NCBI RefSeq assembly: GCF_004300825.1
Contig: NZ_CP036250.1
Location: forward strand, 1,426,001 to 1,490,000
Direction of reading: 5' to 3'
Source of the DNA: Egicoccus halophilus
GTDB lineage: Bacteria; Actinomycetota; Nitriliruptoria; Nitriliruptorales; Nitriliruptoraceae
Length of the DNA stretch: 64,000 nt
Shown: positions 60,760 to 64,000 of the stretch, one piece after another
Position numbering within the stretch: the first letter of the stretch is position 1
How the letters are laid out: the number at the start of each line of letters is the position of its first letter
Notes under the pieces: model-generated
Seen by the model: only the letters and a program-made list of their open reading frames with translations
Databases searched by the model: none
Told to the model about the DNA's origin: nothing
Made by a program: the position numbers and the translations under genes

Positions 60760-61766
60760 CCGCCGCGGCTGCCGTCGGTGTGCCGGTAGCGGTCTACACC
60801 GACGCCTCGCCCGAGGAGGACCTCGGCCCGGGGGTCGACCTGCTGTGTGCGGCCGGCGTCGAGGTGCGCCCGCCCAGGTCCGAGGCCGGATGGTCGGCCG
60901 GCTCGCACGCCGACGCGGACTACCTGCTGGTCGGCTACCAGCGCATCGGCGAACCGGAGCTCGAGCGGCTGCCGCGGCTGCGGGGGATCGTCACCCGCTC
61001 GGTCGGCACCGACGGCATCGACCTGGCCGCCGCCGCAGCCCGTGGTGTCCGGGTCGCGAACCTCCCGGCGGTCGCGACCGAGGAGGTCGCGACCCACACG
61101 CTGGCGCTGGCACTGGCCGCGCTGCGTGGCGTGGTGGTGTTCGACCGTGCCGTGCGGGCGGGGGCGTGGGACCCGACGGCGCAGGTGTTGCGACGCCCTT
61201 CGGAGCTGACGTGGGGGATCGTGGGCATGGGGCGGATCGGCCGTGCGGTGGCGCGGCGGGCGCAGGTGCTGGTCGGCGAGGTCGTCGGCCACGACCCGGC
61301 CACGACGACGCCGGACTGGCCGTCGGGCGTCGCCCGCGCCGACACGCTGGACGAGCTGCTGGTCCGTGCGGACGTGCTCAGCCTGCACGTACCGCTCGTC
61401 GCCGCGACCCGGGGGCTGATCGGGGCGCGCGAGCTGGCCCTGCTCCCGGCCGACGCCGTGGTCGTCAACGTCGCGCGCGGCGCGGTGCTCGACGAGACGG
61501 CACTGCTCGACGCGCTCGACGAGTGCCACCTCGCGGGGGCGGCACTGGACGTGCTGGCCGAGGAACCCCCGGTGGCGCCGCATCCGCTCGTGGACCACCC
61601 GAGGTGCGTCGTCACCCCGCACGTCGCCTACCTGTCCGCCGAGTCGGCCGGACAGGCGGTGCTCGACCAGGCGAGGCAGGTGGTGGCATGGGCGCAGCGG
61701 GACGCGACCCTCGGGTCGATGTCGCCGGCCGCCCGACGACCAGCTCCGAACAGGGGGACGTCATGA
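60756..61766 (+). CDS. D-isomer-specific 2-hydroxyacid dehydrogenase
   Basis: 336 residues. The NAD-binding motif is WGIVGMGRIGRAVARRA. The catalytic Arg lies in VNVARGAVLDE, the Glu in LDVLAEEPP and the His in VTPHVAYLS. The N-terminal substrate domain includes IVTRSVGTDGIDLAAAAARGV. It reduces 2-oxoacids to D-2-hydroxyacids or runs in reverse, so it could act on the same 2-oxoacid as the ThDP enzyme. GTGA and ATGA overlaps join it to its neighbours. The C-terminal 25 residues are Arg/Pro-rich and extra to the family. Confidence 0.93.
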   Translation: MTAAAAVGVPVAVYTDASPEEDLGPGVDLLCAAGVEVRPPRSEAGWSAGSHADADYLLVGYQRIGEPELERLPRLRGIVTRSVGTDGIDLAAAAARGVRVANLPAVATEEVATHTLALALAALRGVVVFDRAVRAGAWDPTAQVLRRPSELTWGIVGMGRIGRAVARRAQVLVGEVVGHDPATTTPDWPSGVARADTLDELLVRADVLSLHVPLVAATRGLIGARELALLPADAVVVNVARGAVLDETALLDALDECHLAGAALDVLAEEPPVAPHPLVDHPRCVVTPHVAYLSAESAGQAVLDQARQVVAWAQRDATLGSMSPAARRPAPNRGTS

Positions 61767-62377
61767 CCCGCACGAGCGTCGTCGCGGCACGACGCGAGCA
61801 GATCCTGGGGGCGACCTGCGAAGTGGCGGCCGAGGTCGGGTTCCGTTCCCTGCGGGTGACCGACGTCGCCCAGCGGGTGGGGTGCAGCAGCGGGACGGTG
61901 CACTACTACTTCGCGACCAAGCGTGCCCTCATCCGGGCGGCGTTCGAGCACAACTTCCAGGCGTCGTTGGCACGTCGCGCGGCGATCCTGGACAGCGACG
62001 GCGACGCGGTGGTGCGCCTGCGCAGCCTCATCGCCTCGTATCTGCCGGAGTCGCCGGTGACGGTCGAGGCGTGGAAGGTGTGGGCCGAGTTGTGGGTGGG
62101 GGCGCTGCACGACCCGGACCTGCGGGAGCTCAACGACGTGGTCTACGGCGCGTGGCGCAGCCGCGTGGCCGAGATCATCGCGGAGGGGCAGCGCGACGGC
62201 ACGATGCAGCCGGGTGATCCGCAGGTCCTGGCCAACGCGGTCATCGGCCTGATCGACGGGCTGTCGATCCAGGTGCTGCTCGAGTCGAGGAGCCTCGACG
62301 TCCTGCACGTGCACGAGGTCTGTGACCTGATCCTGCGGAGCGCCGTCCTCGTCCCCGGCGCCGAGGCGTCCCGCTGA
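61763..62377 (+). CDS. TetR-family transcriptional regulator
   Basis: 204 residues. The N-terminal HTH is complete: RREQILGATCEVAAEVGFRSLRVTDVAQRVG and CSSGTVHYYFATKRALIRAAF. The C-terminal domain has a BetI-like pattern (WAELWVGALHDPDLRELNDVVYGAWRSRVAEII). The ATG overlaps the dehydrogenase stop and follows AGGGGG. As the last gene of the operon it probably autoregulates; the palindrome at 53795 is the best candidate site. Confidence 0.93.
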   Translation: MTRTSVVAARREQILGATCEVAAEVGFRSLRVTDVAQRVGCSSGTVHYYFATKRALIRAAFEHNFQASLARRAAILDSDGDAVVRLRSLIASYLPESPVTVEAWKVWAELWVGALHDPDLRELNDVVYGAWRSRVAEIIAEGQRDGTMQPGDPQVLANAVIGLIDGLSIQVLLESRSLDVLHVHEVCDLILRSAVLVPGAEASR

Positions 62378-62420
62378 GAGCGTGGCCGCGGATCACCTCG
62401 CTCCTCGTGGTCCCGGTGAC

Positions 62421-63704
62421 TCAGATGTAGCCGCGGAGGGTCGCTGCCTCCGCGACGCGCTCGACCGCGAGTGCGAACGCCGCCTCGCGGAGCGTCAACC
62501 GGTCGCCGCCCCATGCCTTGGCCTCGCCGGCCCGCTCGGCCTGGAACCGTCGACACTGCTGGTAGGCGGTCTGCAGCTTGGTGTCGAGGCGACGGTTGAC
62601 GTCCTCGAGTTCCCAGCGCAGGTCCTGGCTGTTCTGCACCCACTCGAAGTAGCTGACCGTCACGCCGCCCGCGTTGGCCAGGATGTCGGGCACGACCACC
62701 ACACCCCGCTCGGCGAGCATCTCGTCCGCAGCTGGTGTCACGGGGTGGTTCGCCCCCTCGACGACGATGCGGGCCCGGATGCGGTCGGCGTTGTCGTGGG
62801 TGACGACCTCGCCGAGCGCGGCCGGGATCAGCACGTCGACGTCCAACTCGAGCAGCTCGTCGTTGCTGATCGGCTCGGTGCCCGGCAGGTCGGCGACCGT
62901 GCCGTGCTCGGCGAGGTGGACACGGACGGCCTCGATGTCCAGACCGCCGGGCGCGTGGATGCCGCCACCGACGTCGGAGACGGCGACGACCCGGTAGCCA
63001 CGCTCGGCCGCCGTGACCGCCGCCCACGACCCGACGTTGCCGAAGCCCTGGATCGCCACCGACACCTCGGACGGCACCCCGAGGCCGAGGTCACGGACCG
63101 CCTCGTCGAGCACCACGACCGTGCCCCGGCCGGTCGCCTGCTCCCGGCCGAGTGACCCACCCAGCACCACCGGCTTGCCGGTGACGATGCCCAGTGTGTG
63201 CCCGTAGCGGCGGCCGTACTGGTCGAGGATCCAGCTCATGGTCTGCGCGTTGGTGTTCATGTCCGGCGCCGGGATGTCCCGCGTCGGCCCGATGATGTGG
63301 CCGATCTGCTCGGTGTAGCGGCGGGTGATCCGCTCGAGGTCGACCGTGCTCAGCTTGATCGGGTCGACCTGGACGCCGCCTTTGGCGCCCCCGAAGGGGA
63401 CGTCGACCAGTGCCGTCTTCCAGGTCATCAGCGATGCCAGGGCCCGCACCTCCTCGAGATCGGCGTCCGGATGGAAACGGATGCCGCCCTTGTAGGGGCC
63501 GCGGGCGGCGTTGTGCTGGACGCGATAGCCGTAGAAGACGTTGCGGCTGCCACTCTCGCAGCGCACCGCGATCTGCACGCGCAACTCCCGGAAGGTGCCG
63601 GACAGCACGTCGATCGCCTCGTCGCTCAGGCGGTCGATCGCGGCCGCCCGTTGGAAGAAGTGGTTGACCGCTTCGAACGGCGTCATCGAGGTGGTGGCGT
63701 GCAC
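62421..63704 (-). CDS. glutamate dehydrogenase, hexameric type
   Basis: 427 residues from GTG 63704 (AAGGGAA upstream), the normal size of small Glu dehydrogenases. The substrate site GPYKGGIRFHPDAD, the catalytic MTWKTALVDVPFGGAKGG, PAPDMNTNAQTMSWILDQYG, the NAD(P) motif AIQGFGNVGSWAA and VVEGANHPVTPAADE are all conserved. FEWVQNSQDLRW is typical of the catabolic GdhA/RocG branch. It converges on the TetR gene with 43 bases between and probably removes glutamate made by arginine or polyamine breakdown; that link is inference. Confidence 0.95.
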   Translation of the reverse strand: MHATTSMTPFEAVNHFFQRAAAIDRLSDEAIDVLSGTFRELRVQIAVRCESGSRNVFYGYRVQHNAARGPYKGGIRFHPDADLEEVRALASLMTWKTALVDVPFGGAKGGVQVDPIKLSTVDLERITRRYTEQIGHIIGPTRDIPAPDMNTNAQTMSWILDQYGRRYGHTLGIVTGKPVVLGGSLGREQATGRGTVVVLDEAVRDLGLGVPSEVSVAIQGFGNVGSWAAVTAAERGYRVVAVSDVGGGIHAPGGLDIEAVRVHLAEHGTVADLPGTEPISNDELLELDVDVLIPAALGEVVTHDNADRIRARIVVEGANHPVTPAADEMLAERGVVVVPDILANAGGVTVSYFEWVQNSQDLRWELEDVNRRLDTKLQTAYQQCRRFQAERAGEAKAWGGDRLTLREAAFALAVERVAEAATLRGYI

Positions 63705-63910
63705 GGCATTCCCTTGGGTCGATGCGGAGGTGGGGCGGCGGTCGACGCCGGACGCCGGCCGTCCCCCCCGCGGACCTCACCCAAGCAAGCCGACGGTGGT
63801 CGGCACCATGGCCGTCGGCCGAGGTGGCTGTCCACAGGCGGGGCACGGTCCGAGGGGCCCGCGTACCGATCGTGGGCAAAGCTGCACCGACGTGAACCGA
63901 GGGGAGCGGC

Positions 63911-64000
63911 ATGGGATGCCCGCCACGCTGGGACGATCCGATCGGGAGCGCCCGCGCTGAGGCTGCGGTGCCGGTAGGGCGCGGCCTGCCGGTGCGTCCG
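63911..64000 (+). CDS. possible start of a gene cut by the window end
   Basis: ATG 63911 follows GAGGGGAG and the frame (MGCPPRWDDPIGSARAEAAV) is open to base 64000. Thirty codons are too few to judge; the upstream 200 bases (63705-63910) show no other coding frame. Confidence 0.25.
   Translation, partial: MGCPPRWDDPIGSARAEAAVPVGRGLPVRP

Overview
This 64 kb window is very GC-rich chromosomal DNA from an actinomycete-type bacterium. The evidence is strong third-position GC bias, many GTG/TTG starts behind GGAGG-type ribosome binding sites, a SARP/AfsR-type regulator, a large NAD-glutamate dehydrogenase and an ScyD/ScyE-type secreted propeller. A deep-branching lineage such as Nitriliruptoria is my guess; I cannot prove it from the sequence. 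I see no tRNA, rRNA, CRISPR array, transposase or integrase.

Layout. 0-9 kb: the 3' part of holA, a ~1,640-residue NAD-glutamate dehydrogenase, rpsT with its terminator, and a Gfo/Idh/MocA oxidoreductase. 9-12 kb: cell-envelope proteins (ARB_07466-like, CAP-like, coiled-coil membrane protein). 11.7-18.1 kb: an FAD oxidoreductase coupled to an unknown partner, galM-type epimerase, zinc alcohol dehydrogenase and an HD-GYP phosphodiesterase. 18.4-20.0 kb: a single-gene macro-like/SIR2 fusion, the most defence-like gene in the window. 20-26 kb: SDR, Maf, Dus, SGNH hydrolase, a cobalamin-binding-like protein, a DUF2231 protein and an HMA protein. 26-31.4 kb: SARP/AAA regulator, sigma factor and ScyD-like secreted protein. 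31.6-37.6 kb: a complete poly-gamma-glutamate type operon (pgsB, capC, capA and a membrane-anchored gamma-glutamyltransferase) with a divergent NlpC/P60 protein. 37.8-42.6 kb: a GT4 glycosyltransferase followed by a disturbed stretch with three broken genes, each repairable by restoring single G/C bases in short homopolymer runs. 42.7-51.6 kb: recC-recB-recD operon. 52-53.6 kb: a P-loop ATPase lacking the Walker A lysine and a RelA/SpoT-like HD protein. 53.8-62.4 kb: an eight-gene operon with a polyamine-type ABC importer, a ThDP decarboxylase resembling 2-ketoarginine decarboxylase, an amino acid dehydrogenase, a 2-hydroxyacid dehydrogenase and a TetR regulator. 62.4-63.7 kb: a hexameric-type glutamate dehydrogenase.

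Working together. The last 10 kb reads as an uptake-plus-catabolism unit for a cationic nitrogen compound (arginine, guanidino compound or polyamine), with a perfect palindrome just upstream of the first gene as a candidate TetR site. The pgs operon would make, export and trim or attach gamma-linked polyglutamate. Its glutamate precursor links loosely to the three unrelated glutamate/amino acid dehydrogenases in the window. RecBCD forms one translationally coupled transcript.
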